Notes: generated by a model not told the origin, from the letters alone. Shown: positions 17,241 through 26,690, numbered from the stretch's first letter. The stretch: 64,000 nt of DNA from Dactylococcopsis salina PCC 8305 (GCF_000317615.1 NC_019780.1:2315840-2379839), one strand, 5' to 3'. Translations and numbers: made by a program.

Positions 17241-18110
17241 TTATTGATTACTTTTTCCAGATTTAATCGCTTCAAACAAAGCTGAATAATCTTGATCTGC
17301 TAAACCTAAATCTATCGCTGCTTCTAAAATTGTTTCCATTCCGTTTAAAGAAGAAACGGTTAAGCCTTCTGTTTTTGCAGCTTCTAAAAATAACTGTGTA
17401 TCCTTTAATAAATGTTTGGTGGGAAAATTAGGATTACTATAATCTCCAGCGACCATTCGTTTCAGTTTTTTATCAAATGTTGGCGCATACAAAGCACTTT
17501 CTCTTAAAACTGACATAAATGTTTCGACATCAAGCCCTTCCTGTTGAACAAATGATAAACTTAAAGCAAATGCTCCCGTTAAAGAAACAATTAACTGATT
17601 TAAAGCGAGTTTTAATGTCGCGGCTTTTCCCACTGTTCCCACTAAAAATGGTGTTCCTAGATAGGATAAAATGGAATGCCATTGCTGGAATTGTTTTTCT
17701 GTTCCTCCGACCATAATTTGTAATGAACCAGACTTCGCTTGGGGAATACTTCCTAAAACGGGTGCTTCGAGATAGTCTCCATTTTGTGCTAAAATCTGTC
17801 CTTGTAGCTGTTGGCTTTCTTGCGGCGCGATCGTTCCCATCTGGATTATTGTTCGTCCCGATAAGTGTGGCGCGGTTTCGGTGGTGAGTAAAACTTCTCG
17901 AATTGCTGTGGCATCGGTTAACATTAAAATGATGCAATCGCATTCCGAAACTAAAGCAGTGGGAGAGTCCGCAATAGGAACGCCTTGATCTTTTAAGGGT
18001 TGTAACTTTTCCGAAGTGCGATTGTATGCAATCATTGAAACATCCGCAGCGAGGAAAGTTCCAGCCATCGCTTGTCCCATTAATCCTGTACCGATTAATC
18101 CTAATTTCAT
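17241..18110 (-). CDS. NAD(P)-dependent beta-hydroxyacid dehydrogenase
   Basis: A 289-residue member of the 3-hydroxyisobutyrate dehydrogenase family. The N-terminal Rossmann motif is GLIGTGLMGQAMAG, the substrate loop is APVLGSIPQAKSGSLQIMVGG, and the catalytic lysine sits in GKAATLKLALNQL. Relatives reduce glyoxylate and succinic semialdehyde, or oxidise 3-hydroxyisobutyrate. The NRTSEK sequence after beta-2 suggests NADP(H) preference. It lies 70 bp upstream of the PEP-synthase-like gene on the same strand. Confidence 0.85.
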   Translation of the reverse strand: MKLGLIGTGLMGQAMAGTFLAADVSMIAYNRTSEKLQPLKDQGVPIADSPTALVSECDCIILMLTDATAIREVLLTTETAPHLSGRTIIQMGTIAPQESQQLQGQILAQNGDYLEAPVLGSIPQAKSGSLQIMVGGTEKQFQQWHSILSYLGTPFLVGTVGKAATLKLALNQLIVSLTGAFALSLSFVQQEGLDVETFMSVLRESALYAPTFDKKLKRMVAGDYSNPNFPTKHLLKDTQLFLEAAKTEGLTVSSLNGMETILEAAIDLGLADQDYSALFEAIKSGKSNQ

Positions 18111-18235
18111 AAAACGTTACTTTTAACCTTTAATTGCAATAAATATTTGCCTAAGCAGGATATCAGACCGAAAGTTTGCCAAGATCATCCTAAAAGCAGA
18201 AACTAGACTCGATCGAACAAATTACCAATTCAATT

Positions 18236-18703
18236 ATGACCACAGACACGATTTTATTCAGTAACGCCCCAGAAATCTCCGCCGATGACTACTGCGTCTT
18301 TGGGGTAGCGACTTGTTTTATTCGCGAGGAAGGGGAAACCAAACAAGTCAATGTCATTGAACCGCTTCCCTCTTCTACTTTAGAATCAGTATTAGAAGGG
18401 GCTGCCACCTCCTATCAAATGATTGCGGCTAAACCTGTGAAAGCGGTATTTGATGGACAGAATTTAATCAAACCAGATGAGTTTCCGCAAGATGCTGATT
18501 TCGGAACTGATTTCACTGAACGCATTATTGCATCCGTTCGCACTTATAAATATCACGATCATTTACAATCTTCTTTTCCTTTGGGAACATTGAAAGAAGA
18601 CCTCAATCACTCTACTAAACAAAAACGAGTGTTAAACGCGGAACGCATGGTTCGCACTGAGGATAATGTCAAACAACACTCTCACACTCATTCCGTTCTG
18701 TAA
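18236..18703 (+). CDS. Conserved cyanobacterial hypothetical protein
   Basis: A 155-residue soluble acidic protein without a recognised domain. It has YCVFGVATCFIREEGE near residue 19, IEPLPSSTLESVLEGAATSY around 41, and a histidine-rich C-terminus (KQHSHTHSVL) that might bind metal. The start ATG at 18236 follows an upstream region shared divergently with the dehydrogenase. The next gene begins immediately after its stop, so the two are probably an operon with the EamA transporter. Confidence 0.6.
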   Translation: MTTDTILFSNAPEISADDYCVFGVATCFIREEGETKQVNVIEPLPSSTLESVLEGAATSYQMIAAKPVKAVFDGQNLIKPDEFPQDADFGTDFTERIIASVRTYKYHDHLQSSFPLGTLKEDLNHSTKQKRVLNAERMVRTEDNVKQHSHTHSVL

Positions 18704-19603
18704 TTGGACTTAATGCTGGATTTTAAGGGGGAATTCGCTGCTTTATTCGCTGCCTTGCTATGGGCGAGTTCTTCGGTGGTTTATAGCCGTTTAGGACAAC
18801 AAATTTCCCCCTTATTCTTAAATTTTATCAAGGGCGCGATCGCGCTTTTTCTTCTTCTTCTCACCGCTATTCTTACCAGTAGCGCTATTCCTAACCTTCC
18901 CCCGACTCCTGTCTTCTTCCTCACCATTAGTGGAATTATTGGCATCGGTTTCGGTGACACCGTTTTCTTCTCTTCCCTCAAGTATTTAGGCGCGAGACGA
19001 GCTTTATTATTTGAAACCCTCGCCCCCCCTCTGGCGGCAATTATTGCCCTCATTTTCCTCAAAGAAAGCCTCTCTGTTTATTCTTGGTTAGGCATTGTTT
19101 TAACTTTAATTGGTGTCGCTTCGGTGATTAGCGAACGCACTAGCAACCAAGATATTTTTACAATTAATCTTAAATTGGGGATTAGTTTTGGACTTCTCGG
19201 CGCGATCGCGCAAGCAGTGGGGGCGGTTCTCTCGCGTTCGGCTTTAACTGATTTTAACCTTGATCCGCTTTGGAGTACCCAAATCCGTCTTCTTGCGGGT
19301 ATAGCTTCTCTGATTCCACTACTATTTTCTCAGCGTCACCAATTGAAACTTCCTTCTTTGCAATGGTCATGGCGTTTAGTGGGAATAATTTTTATCACCG
19401 CTTTTGCCAGTACCTATTTAGGGATTTGGTTACAACAAATTTCCCTAAAATTCACCGCCACAGGAGTTGCTCAAACCTTAAGTTCTACCAGTCCGCTTTT
19501 CGTGCTTCCGATTGCCGCTTTTCTCAAGGAAAAAATTACCCCTCGCGCTGTGATTGGCGTTTTCATTGCCCTTTCAGGCATTGCACTTTTATTCTTACCA
19601 TAG
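18704..19603 (+). CDS. EamA/DMT-family transporter
   Basis: A 299-residue integral membrane protein with ten predicted helices and two EamA repeats, of the drug/metabolite transporter superfamily. ALLFETLAPPLAAIIALIFL in the first repeat and TGVAQTLSSTSPLFVLPIAA in the second are the typical repeat cores. The frame opens with TTG directly after the preceding stop; the ATG at 18713 (MLDFKGEF) is the more likely start. Substrate is unknown. Its stop abuts a MITE copy. Confidence 0.8.
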   Translation: MDLMLDFKGEFAALFAALLWASSSVVYSRLGQQISPLFLNFIKGAIALFLLLLTAILTSSAIPNLPPTPVFFLTISGIIGIGFGDTVFFSSLKYLGARRALLFETLAPPLAAIIALIFLKESLSVYSWLGIVLTLIGVASVISERTSNQDIFTINLKLGISFGLLGAIAQAVGAVLSRSALTDFNLDPLWSTQIRLLAGIASLIPLLFSQRHQLKLPSLQWSWRLVGIIFITAFASTYLGIWLQQISLKFTATGVAQTLSSTSPLFVLPIAAFLKEKITPRAVIGVFIALSGIALLFLP

Positions 19604-19757
19604 GGCACAGCACGAAAAAGTCCATTGGTTGGTTTAGTAGGGCAAGTTGCCTTAGGCAAGAGGCTTGCATGCAAAAGGCTTGCATGCAAGGTGCGTGACG
19701 ATTGAACAATCAATGAACTTACATTTTTACCTGAACTTAATCGCCTCAAATCCTTAT
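19604..19757. mobile_element. MITE copy B, right end lost
   Basis: The left end CGAAAAAGTCCATTGGTTGG and the interior GTGCGTGACGATTGAACAAT match the complete copy at 56316-56536. The sequence stops matching after CGCCTCAAATCCTTAT, where the MFS remnant begins. About 40 bp of the right end is missing, consistent with a deletion that also truncated the neighbouring gene. Confidence 0.7.
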
Positions 19758-19759
19758 AC

Positions 19760-20071
19760 TGGAGTTATAGTTTTCTCACCGAGTATCGTCACGAAGAAGC
19801 AGGGTTAGCGGGTTGGTTAGTGAGTGGCTATTGGTTAGGATTAACAGTGGGACGGGCTGCGATCGCGTCGCTTGCTAATAAATTAGGAAGCATTGCTAGT
19901 TTAAGCAGTTTAGGAAAAACGCTTTTTCCGTGGTTGGCGGGAAATGTGGCGGAAGGATTCGGGTTACAAATGTTTTTACCCTATGTCATCATTCTTGCGG
20001 TGGCAATGGTCGCTTGTTGGCTGATGGTCTTAACTCGATCGGTGGCGCGATCGAGCCGTTTCGCCCCCTAA
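19760..20071 (+). pseudogene. MFS transporter remnant
   Basis: An open frame without its own start encodes WSYSFLTEYRHEEAG followed by LAGWLVSGYWLGLTVGR, typical of the middle of a major facilitator protein, then jumps to a C-terminal helix pair (GFGLQMFLPYVIILAVAMVA). The N-terminal half and part of the middle are gone. It directly adjoins the truncated MITE. A GTG at 19820 could start an 83-residue peptide, but this is best read as a decayed gene. Confidence 0.7.
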
Positions 20072-20076
20072 CTGTA

Positions 20077-20200
20077 GTCACTTTACAGTGACCAGTAATC
20101 AGTGACCAGTGATCAGTAATCAGTGAATTAATAATCGCTCAATCTTTCAGTTTTACTAATCAAGTTTGAGAACTACTGGTAACTGGTCACTGATTAATGT
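20077..20200. repeat. Inverted CAGTGACCAGT repeats
   Basis: CAGTGACCAGTAATCAGTGACC is repeated directly and then appears in inverted form (ACTGGTAACTGGTCACTGAT) about 70 bp later, so a long imperfect hairpin can form. It fills the space between the MFS remnant and the sigma factor terminator. Nothing coding is seen. Confidence 0.7.
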
Positions 20201-20252
20201 TGAGTTTCGTTTCCCTCTACCCAACCTACTTTTGATCATTGCCGTTTAAAAC

Positions 20253-20277
20253 AAAAAAGACGCGCCTTAGCACGTCT
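20253..20277 (-). terminator. Rho-independent terminator of the sigma factor gene
   Basis: On the minus strand AGACGTGC-TAAG-GCGCGTCT forms an imperfect eight-pair stem with a four-base loop, followed immediately by TTTTTT. It is 18 bp after the sigma factor stop codon. Confidence 0.8.
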
Positions 20278-20295
20278 CTATATGTATCTATTGCC

Positions 20296-21282
20296 TTAAC
20301 CGGCTGCGATGTATTCCTGTACGCCGCCGCGTCGTCTGCGGAGTTTTGCCAATGCTTGGTGTTCCAGTTGACGAACTCGCTCCCGACTTAAGTTGAGCTT
20401 TTTCCCCACCTTGGCTAAAGAAAGCTCATTACCATCTTCTAAACCAAAGCGTAGGGAAAGCACCTCTCGCTGTTGGGGAGTCAATTCCGAAAGCATAGAA
20501 TCAATGTCTTGACGCATTGACTCTTGAGTGAGATAAGTTTCAGGAGAGTTTTCATCATCTTCGAGTAACTCAGATAACTCCGTATCTTGATTATCTCCCA
20601 CACGCACATCTAAGGAAATCGGTTGACGAGCAATGCTCAGATATTCCCGAATTTGCGAAGGTTCTAACTCCAATTCCTTAGCGATTTCCGTTGGGGTTGC
20701 ATTCCGTCCCAGTTTTTGCGCCAGTTCCCGTTGTACTTTTTTAATTTTGTTCAGTTTTTCGGTAATATGGATCGGTAAGCGAATGGCACGAGCCTGTTGG
20801 GCGATCGCGCGAGTAATTGCCTGGCGAATCCACCAGTAAGCGTAAGTAGAGAACTTATAACCGCGAGTGGGGTCAAACTTTTCTACACCCCGTTCCAGCC
20901 CTAATGTTCCTTCTTGAATCAAGTCCAAGAATTCCATATTTCGCTTCTGGTACTTCTTGGCAATGGCAACCACTAAACGCAAGTTGGCTTCAATCATCTT
21001 CCGTTTGGCACGATTACCATCTTTGATCGCCTTTTGCAACTCGGCTGAGGTAAGTTCGGTTTTTTCCACCCATTCTTCCTCAGTTACCTCTCGTTCCAGT
21101 TCTTTTTCTAATTCTTCTTTCTGTTCTATCAGCCCCATCATCTTCTGCACTTGCTTACCCAAGATGATCTCTTGTTCGTGGGTTAGCAGAGGGACACGAC
21201 CGATCTCATGGAGATAGGTTCGCACCATGTCGGCAGAGAAGATTGGCTTATCGTTATTTTTATCTAGTTTTGCAGTGGGCAT
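20296..21282 (-). CDS. Group 2 RNA polymerase sigma-70 factor
   Basis: A 328-residue RpoD-family sigma factor of the cyanobacterial type. Region 1.2 is DMVRTYLHEIGRVPLLTHEQ (residues 19-38). Region 2 includes NLRLVVAIAKKYQKRNMEF, DLIQEGTLGLERGVEKFDP and YKFSTYAYWWIRQAITRAIA. Region 4.2 ends in LSLAKVGKKLNLSRERVRQL. It lacks the long region 1.1 of the primary SigA and is about the length of group 2 factors such as SigB or SigD. I cannot decide which. It probably directs a stress or light/dark regulon. Confidence 0.88.
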   Translation of the reverse strand: MPTAKLDKNNDKPIFSADMVRTYLHEIGRVPLLTHEQEIILGKQVQKMMGLIEQKEELEKELEREVTEEEWVEKTELTSAELQKAIKDGNRAKRKMIEANLRLVVAIAKKYQKRNMEFLDLIQEGTLGLERGVEKFDPTRGYKFSTYAYWWIRQAITRAIAQQARAIRLPIHITEKLNKIKKVQRELAQKLGRNATPTEIAKELELEPSQIREYLSIARQPISLDVRVGDNQDTELSELLEDDENSPETYLTQESMRQDIDSMLSELTPQQREVLSLRFGLEDGNELSLAKVGKKLNLSRERVRQLEHQALAKLRRRRGGVQEYIAAG

Positions 21283-21665
21283 CTGTAATCGTCGGTGACT
21301 CCGTTGATAAGCAGTTTTTTTATGGAAACTTGGGTTGCTTTCACTGGGAGGGAACTCAATCCCTACCTACAATATATATGCGGGTAATCAAACTTTACAT
21401 CCTGCTGTTGACAGATTCATAATCAGTTTGACTGGTTTAATTGCCGATTGTGCGAAGCGGTTATGAGTTAACGTTTGATAGATGATCATTTGCTTAAATC
21501 ATACTGACGCTTTTTAGATTAGTATGGTTTCCTTTATTTTTCCCTAAATCCTTGTTTTTTTAATCATCGTCTTTTCCCTAACTCCGCTTGGCTCACGTTA
21601 ATCCCTAATTTACCTGAACTATACAGCCTAACAGTTTTTTTTAGAAAGATCAATATTATTTTGGC
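21283..21665. other. Long leader of the sigma factor gene, nothing definite
   Basis: This 383-bp stretch separates two minus-strand genes. On the minus strand TTTGATTACCCGCATATATATT could hold a -10 hexamer about 80 bp upstream of the sigma factor. I see no open frame with coding character, no clear hairpin terminator for the DnaJ gene and no repeat. Confidence 0.4.
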
Positions 21666-23150
21666 TTAGAGTAAGATCGATATTCCCAATACAGTGAGGA
21701 GAGTCGTAACAACAACAATCGTGGGAACAAGAAACGCAGCGAGAGATTCGGAAACATTAAGCAGTTGCGAACATCCACCATAGAGAAGGAGAATGGTTTG
21801 CGAGCAAGGGAATATAAACAAAATGAAGAGAAACAGGTTGGGAATCCACGGAGAAAACACAGTCAAAAAGAAGAAAAACTCTAGGGGTAAAACCGCGCTA
21901 CTGGCTAGAAATAAATCCCCTGTCCAGTGGCGATCGTGATTCACAAACGAACGAGTGATGATACTAATTACAAAAATGGACAGGATTGGAATCATTCCCA
22001 CTCCCAACCCACCGAAAATGACGGACAGGGTTAAGTCAAATCGAGAGGAGATTCCGACGAGAAAGCAACTTTCACCCAAAATAATAAAGCCTAGAGCAAC
22101 AGCAAGGGCGGTTTTGGGTTCTAAAGCGCCATAAGCTGGTAAAACTCCCCCGACAGGGTTTCTCATTACTTGTAGCAGGGTTTTGAGAAACGTTTGTATT
22201 CCCAAGCCAACGGCGGTAAAAATTGCACCCAGTTGGTTTTGAAACGTGCTAAAAACTTGAGAACTGTCACGGCGACGATTTTGAAACAAACGTCCTATTT
22301 GTTGTGTTCCCAAGCGCCCCACTTGAGAACTGCGACTAGAAACCCTCTGCAAAAGACGTTCTATGCTTTGTGTTCCTGAACGCCACCATTGCCCAATACT
22401 ACGACCGCCGATGCGGATTTGTAGCCCAGTATAACGCTCAAGGGTATCCATTGCTAAGTTATAGCCTTCGATGTTCCCCTGTTGCTTACAAATATCGGCG
22501 TAGTCTCGCCAATCAGAAATCGCTCGTTTGCGATATCGTAGCTGATAGTTAGCTACTCCTCGATAATAGTAAGGAGAGGGAAAGTCTTGATTTAAGCGAA
22601 TGGCTTGACTATAGGCTTTTACCGCAGAATCGGTATAACCGAGACGTTGACGGGCGCGTCCTCGATAATAATAAGCGATCGCGCTGTCGGGTTGATAGCG
22701 TAAAATCCGTTGACAGTCTTCTAAAACCGCTCTTTCTTCTCCCAAAGCAAGATAAGCCTCACAACGTTTTAAGTAGGCTTCAATAAAGCGACTATTCAGA
22801 CGAATGGTAGCAGAAAGATCAGCGATCGCGCCGCGATAATTTTGGACGAGAATTTTCTCTACGCCTCGCACATAATGCACTTGAGGACTGGTTTCTTGAT
22901 CAGAATTACTCTCAGCAGATTTTTGGCGACCTCGATCGTAGCGACTGCGTTGGGCTGCGTCTGTTAATACCTCATAAGCCTCTCGCAGTAAACGAAAACG
23001 CTCGGCAGCTTTGGCATCATTGGGATGTAAATCGGGATGACAATCACGAACCAAACGACGGAAGGAGCGTTTAATTTCTTCTATGTCTGCGTTTTCTGAG
23101 ACATGAAGCAGTTTATAGTAATCCTGATGTTCTGGCATTTGTCTAGGCAA
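21666..23150 (-). CDS. J-domain protein with TPR repeats and membrane anchor
   Basis: A 494-residue protein. Residues 8-75 are a J domain with the essential HPD (RDCHPDLHPND) that stimulates Hsp70 ATPase. Residues about 90-220 contain tetratricopeptide repeats (AYYYRGRARQRLGYTDSAVK, PYYYRGVANYQLRYRKRAIS). The C-terminal 170 residues hold about four hydrophobic segments. The architecture suggests a membrane-tethered co-chaperone that recruits DnaK to the membrane. The next gene downstream in transcription is the sigma factor. Confidence 0.85.
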   Translation of the reverse strand: MPRQMPEHQDYYKLLHVSENADIEEIKRSFRRLVRDCHPDLHPNDAKAAERFRLLREAYEVLTDAAQRSRYDRGRQKSAESNSDQETSPQVHYVRGVEKILVQNYRGAIADLSATIRLNSRFIEAYLKRCEAYLALGEERAVLEDCQRILRYQPDSAIAYYYRGRARQRLGYTDSAVKAYSQAIRLNQDFPSPYYYRGVANYQLRYRKRAISDWRDYADICKQQGNIEGYNLAMDTLERYTGLQIRIGGRSIGQWWRSGTQSIERLLQRVSSRSSQVGRLGTQQIGRLFQNRRRDSSQVFSTFQNQLGAIFTAVGLGIQTFLKTLLQVMRNPVGGVLPAYGALEPKTALAVALGFIILGESCFLVGISSRFDLTLSVIFGGLGVGMIPILSIFVISIITRSFVNHDRHWTGDLFLASSAVLPLEFFFFLTVFSPWIPNLFLFILFIFPCSQTILLLYGGCSQLLNVSESLAAFLVPTIVVVTTLLTVLGISILL

Positions 23151-23183
23151 CCAAGACTCACTCAGAGATTGTACCTTGTTTTC

Positions 23184-23846
23184 TTAGGATTTGGCGATCG
23201 CCGCGATACTAATGACTCTCATTCCTGCTTTTTCTAAGGTTATTCTTGCAGCTTGAACGGTTGTTCCTGTTGTATAAATATCATCTAATAAAATTACATT
23301 CTGTTGCGGTTGTAACCCTTTCCCCAGTGTAAATGCTTCTGCTATTTCTTGTTCTCGTTGTTCGGGTTTTAAATCAAATAATGCTTTCGTATTTTTAACT
23401 CGCTTTAAACCTTGAGGTTTCAGTTTTAATCCCGTAACGGAACAGAAAGAACGAGCAATTAATTCGGCTTGATTAAACCCTCGTTGTTTTTGTTTTTCTG
23501 GATGAAGAGGAATCGGAATCACGATCGGATTTAGCGAAGAAGGAAAACGGGATTTTTCTAACCAAATATTGCCAAGACGTTCTCCCAATGGACGAGCGAT
23601 TTGGGCTTTATTTTCGTATTTTAAAGCAAGAATACTACGTTTAAGCAATCCATCATATTTCCCCCAAGCGAAAACCGAGATTTTATTTTTTCCTTGAAAT
23701 TGGGGAGTTGAAAGTTGATGTTGATTCAGTTTTCGATCGCAACTTTTACAGAGAACAGTTTCCGCGCTGCGTTCACACAAAGGGCAATTAGGAGATAAAA
23801 ATAAAGATAAAATCTCCTCAGAAAGTTGTTTCCAGTTTAGCATCAT
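23184..23846 (-). CDS. ComF-family phosphoribosyltransferase-like protein
   Basis: A 220-residue protein with an N-terminal four-cysteine zinc-ribbon-like element (CPLCERSAETVLCKSCDRKL, residues 20-39). The C-terminus is a type I PRTase fold whose PRPP loop is VILLDDIYTTGTTV. ComF proteins are needed for DNA uptake in naturally competent bacteria and some have wider roles in DNA repair. The start overlaps the end of the kinase-like gene by four bases, so the two are translationally coupled. Confidence 0.87.
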   Translation of the reverse strand: MMLNWKQLSEEILSLFLSPNCPLCERSAETVLCKSCDRKLNQHQLSTPQFQGKNKISVFAWGKYDGLLKRSILALKYENKAQIARPLGERLGNIWLEKSRFPSSLNPIVIPIPLHPEKQKQRGFNQAELIARSFCSVTGLKLKPQGLKRVKNTKALFDLKPEQREQEIAEAFTLGKGLQPQQNVILLDDIYTTGTTVQAARITLEKAGMRVISIAAIAKS

Positions 23847-24505
23847 TTACGTTCAAAATCTAATAAACTACGAGAAAAGCGGTAACTACTGCGAACACCA
23901 TCGAGAAGTAAATCAGGAATTTTTAAGTTAAGGGGAGAAAGAATGGGACGATAAAGCCAATAATAGGCAGTTTTTAAATTCTTCCAAGCGGAACAAGATT
24001 CAAGTTTCAAAAAATCAGATACATCGACCACATATCCTCGCCCTTCCCACATCATTACATTTTTACCATGAACATCATGGGGAAATAAACCTTGTTCTCT
24101 GGCATAATCTAAAGCGTCATCAATATCTTTAATCACTTGTTTGGGAATTTTTAAACCTTGATTGACGCTATCATAAAGGGTAATTCCTTTAAGCCTTTTC
24201 AGAATCAAACAGTTATTTTCAGCGTAAAAACATTGAGAATAAGCGGGATGTTTTCCCAACCGTTCATAAACTTCTTTTTCTTCTTCAAAACCGTCTCTCC
24301 CTGGGGCATAAATTTTAACAACAACCTTTTCATATTCAGGATGAGAAAATACTGCTGCATAATTCCCTGTTCCCACTTTTTGCCATGGTGTAGGATAATG
24401 ATTAATTACTACTGGATTATGAGGATCAACGCTTTCTAAATTAAGATTTGGTCGTAATTCTTCGTTGGTTTTTCGGATTAGTTCTTGTAGTTGCAGTTCA
24501 TCCAT
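23843..24505 (-). CDS. Protein kinase-like domain protein
   Basis: A 220-residue protein with a minimal kinase-like fold. VGTGNYAAVFSHPEYEKVVVK resembles the glycine-rich loop and the ATP-binding lysine, HDVHGKNVMM is a catalytic-loop equivalent (HxDxxxxN-like), and YVVDVSDF resembles the DFG metal-binding segment. There is no full C-lobe, so it may be closer to small-molecule kinases of the RIO/APH type. It is the upstream partner of comF in an overlapping gene pair. The role is unknown. Confidence 0.65.
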   Translation of the reverse strand: MDELQLQELIRKTNEELRPNLNLESVDPHNPVVINHYPTPWQKVGTGNYAAVFSHPEYEKVVVKIYAPGRDGFEEEKEVYERLGKHPAYSQCFYAENNCLILKRLKGITLYDSVNQGLKIPKQVIKDIDDALDYAREQGLFPHDVHGKNVMMWEGRGYVVDVSDFLKLESCSAWKNLKTAYYWLYRPILSPLNLKIPDLLLDGVRSSYRFSRSLLDFERK

Positions 24506-24570
24506 TGTTCACTAACATTATTTTTGGTTATATTTTAACGGGTAGTGAAATTTTAAACCAGTTTTATTTT

Positions 24571-24853
24571 TAGCCCCCTAGCCCCCAAGTTTGGGGGAAC
24601 TACAATTTCTATTTAGCCCCCTAGCCCCCAAGTTTGGGGGAACTACAATTTCTATTTAGCCCCCTAGCCCCCAAGTTTGGGGGAACTACAATTTCTATTT
24701 AGCCCCCTAGCCCCCAAGTTTGGGGGAACTACAATTTCTATTTAGCCCCCTAGCCCCCAAGTTTGGGGGAACTACAATTTCTATTTAGCCCCCTAGCCCC
24801 CAAGTTTGGGGGAACTACAATTTCTATTTAGCCCCCTAGCCCCCAAGTTTGGG
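24571..24853. repeat. 43-bp tandem array, left part (7 units)
   Basis: A 43-bp unit starting TAGCCCCCTAGCCCCCAAGT begins at 24571, 24614, 24657, 24700, 24743, 24786 and 24829. Each contains a CCCCCAA/TTGGGGG hairpin and then ACTACAATTTCTATT. The seventh unit is cut by the insertion sequence. The 65 bp before it (24506-24570) is the leader of the kinase-like gene. Confidence 0.95.
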
Positions 24854-26054
24854 CAGGGCTGTTTCATTCTATCAAAATGGGTAGTAGCCAAAGCCTCTCT
24901 CCAAGCCATCTTCGGGCTTCAGTAACTGATAAAAAGCCTAATAGTCTGAAAAGATTAAGACAAATGGTTTTTAATACTGAAAAGTTGACTGCTGACTGAA
25001 GATGGTGTACCGGGGAAACATCTTCAGAAAAAATAACATCTTTAACCCAATGTAGTTGGTTCTCAATTCCCCAATGTCCCTGAATCTTTTTACTAAAATT
25101 TTGAGCCGTTTGGTAACAACTACTTAAATAATAAACAATTTGATGATAAGGCTTATTTTTTCGAGTGCCTTTCCTTTCTACTTTGATAAAACACTGACTA
25201 CTGATCCAAATTTCTTGAAGAGTTTCTGGAATTCTAAAGACAGATACGGTTCGAGTAACTTGTCGTCCGTGACTCGTTTCTGTTCGAATATCTTCCTGAT
25301 CAGAAATCTGATTATGAGCGATTTCTTCTAAACGGTTGTACAATTTCGGTTGATTTTTCTTCTACCGCAATTACATAATCATTACGAGAGCGATTAATCG
25401 TTTTAATTGTTTCTTTTTGACAGTGAACTGCATCCAGAGTCAAAACTTGATTTGATAAAGGCGTGTTATTCACCATCTCTCGAACACAGTAAATTTCTGA
25501 AGTCTTTTTATTCTCTAATTTTTCTAGAGCTAAAACTAACCCATTGTCCTGACTAAACCAAGAGACAATTGAAGCAAAATTCTGCTTATTTCCGTAGGTA
25601 TCAGTTAAAGTTGACTTAATACTTTTACCATCAATCGCGATCCAATTAGAAAGTTCATCTGGGGAAGATAATTGAGCAGCCCATTGGTTAAAAACTTGAA
25701 TTAAATCATTATTATCTACTCCCATCATGGCTCTTCTAATTGTTGAATAAGATGGCGACTTTAGCTTAGGAGATTTTCCTAAACGAGTGAGGTAGTAATG
25801 CTTATTTTTTCCAAAGGCAGCTAAGTCTCGGTAACTTAAGTTACCCATCATTAAACCAAGAATAACAATGAAAAGTACCCACCATAGGGGATGTCTTTGT
25901 CCACTGCGATCGCGCCAGTCCTTGACTTGTTTTAAGTAACTGATTAAACTAGACATATCAGAAATTTTTCTAGAAATGCGCGATCGCGCTACTGATTTAT
26001 TATCGCGATCGCGCTTTACATTTACAATTTTACCCCGAGAATGAAACAGCCCTG
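24854..26054 (-). mobile_element. ISAs1-family insertion sequence, 1201 bp
   Basis: The element is bounded by perfect 17-bp terminal inverted repeats (CAGGGCTGTTTCATTCT at 24854-24870 and its complement at 26038-26054). CCAAGTTTGGG is found on both sides (24843-24853, 26055-26065), a target duplication of about 10-11 bp inside the repeat unit. It carries one transposase gene on the minus strand, broken by a frameshift. Confidence 0.93.
24864..25956 (-). pseudogene. ISAs1-family transposase, frameshifted
   Basis: Two overlapping frames together make one transposase. The first (from MSSLISYLKQVKDWRD at 25956) carries two DDE aspartates in IAIDGKSIKST and LTLDAVHCQK. The second (ending at 24864) carries the glutamate in GHWGIENQLHW. 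The frames part in GAAGAAAAATCAA, where one extra A in a run of five (25354-25358 on the plus strand) explains the shift. Otherwise it is intact, so inactivation looks recent. A further in-frame ATG at 26058 lies in the terminal repeat and is not the real start. Confidence 0.88.
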
Positions 26055-26546
26055 CCAAGTTTGGGGGAACTACAATTTCTATTTAGCCCCCTAGCCCCCA
26101 AGCTTGGGGGAACTACAATTTCTATTTAGCCCCCTAGCCCCCAAGTTTGGGGGAACTACAATTTCTATTTAGCCCCCTAGCCCCCAAGTTTGGGGGAACT
26201 ACAATTTCTATTTAGCCCCCTAGCCCCCAAGTTTGGGGGAACTACAATTTCTATTTAGCCCCCTAGCCCCCAAGTTTGGGGGAACTACAATTTCTATTTA
26301 GCCCCCTAGCCCCCAAGTTTGGGGGAACTACGATTTCTATTTAGCCCCCTAGCCCCCAAGTTTGGGGGAACTACAATTTCTATTTAGCCCCCTAGCCCCC
26401 AAGTTTGGGGGAACTACAATTTCTATTTAGCCCCCTAGCCCCCAAGTTTGGGGGAACTACAATTTCTATTTAGCCCCCTAGCCCCCAAGTTTGGGGGAAC
26501 TACAATTTCTATTTAGCCCCCTAGCCCCCAAGTTTGGGGGAACTAG
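26055..26546. repeat. 43-bp tandem array, right part (11 units)
   Basis: The array resumes right after the insertion sequence. Units start at 26084 and every 43 bp to 26514. One unit reads AAGCTTGGGGG and another ACTACGATTT; the rest are identical. With the left part there are about 18 units. From 26547 to 26690 the DNA is AT-rich and is probably the promoter region of the next gene. Confidence 0.95.
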
Positions 26547-26690
26547 AAGGAAATCACTTATAATTTGGAGATGATACTAATTTTAAAAGCGGATATTACA
26601 TTTTGTAAGGTTTGCCTTGCCACCCTTACTATAGAGTAGATGGTTGTAGCGTTTTTAGGTATCCAGTTTTGAAAAATCGCATAAATTCTA

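Noticed and set aside
24571-26546. CRISPR array
   Set aside because: 43-bp units are directly joined without spacers; the interruption is an insertion sequence, not a spacer.
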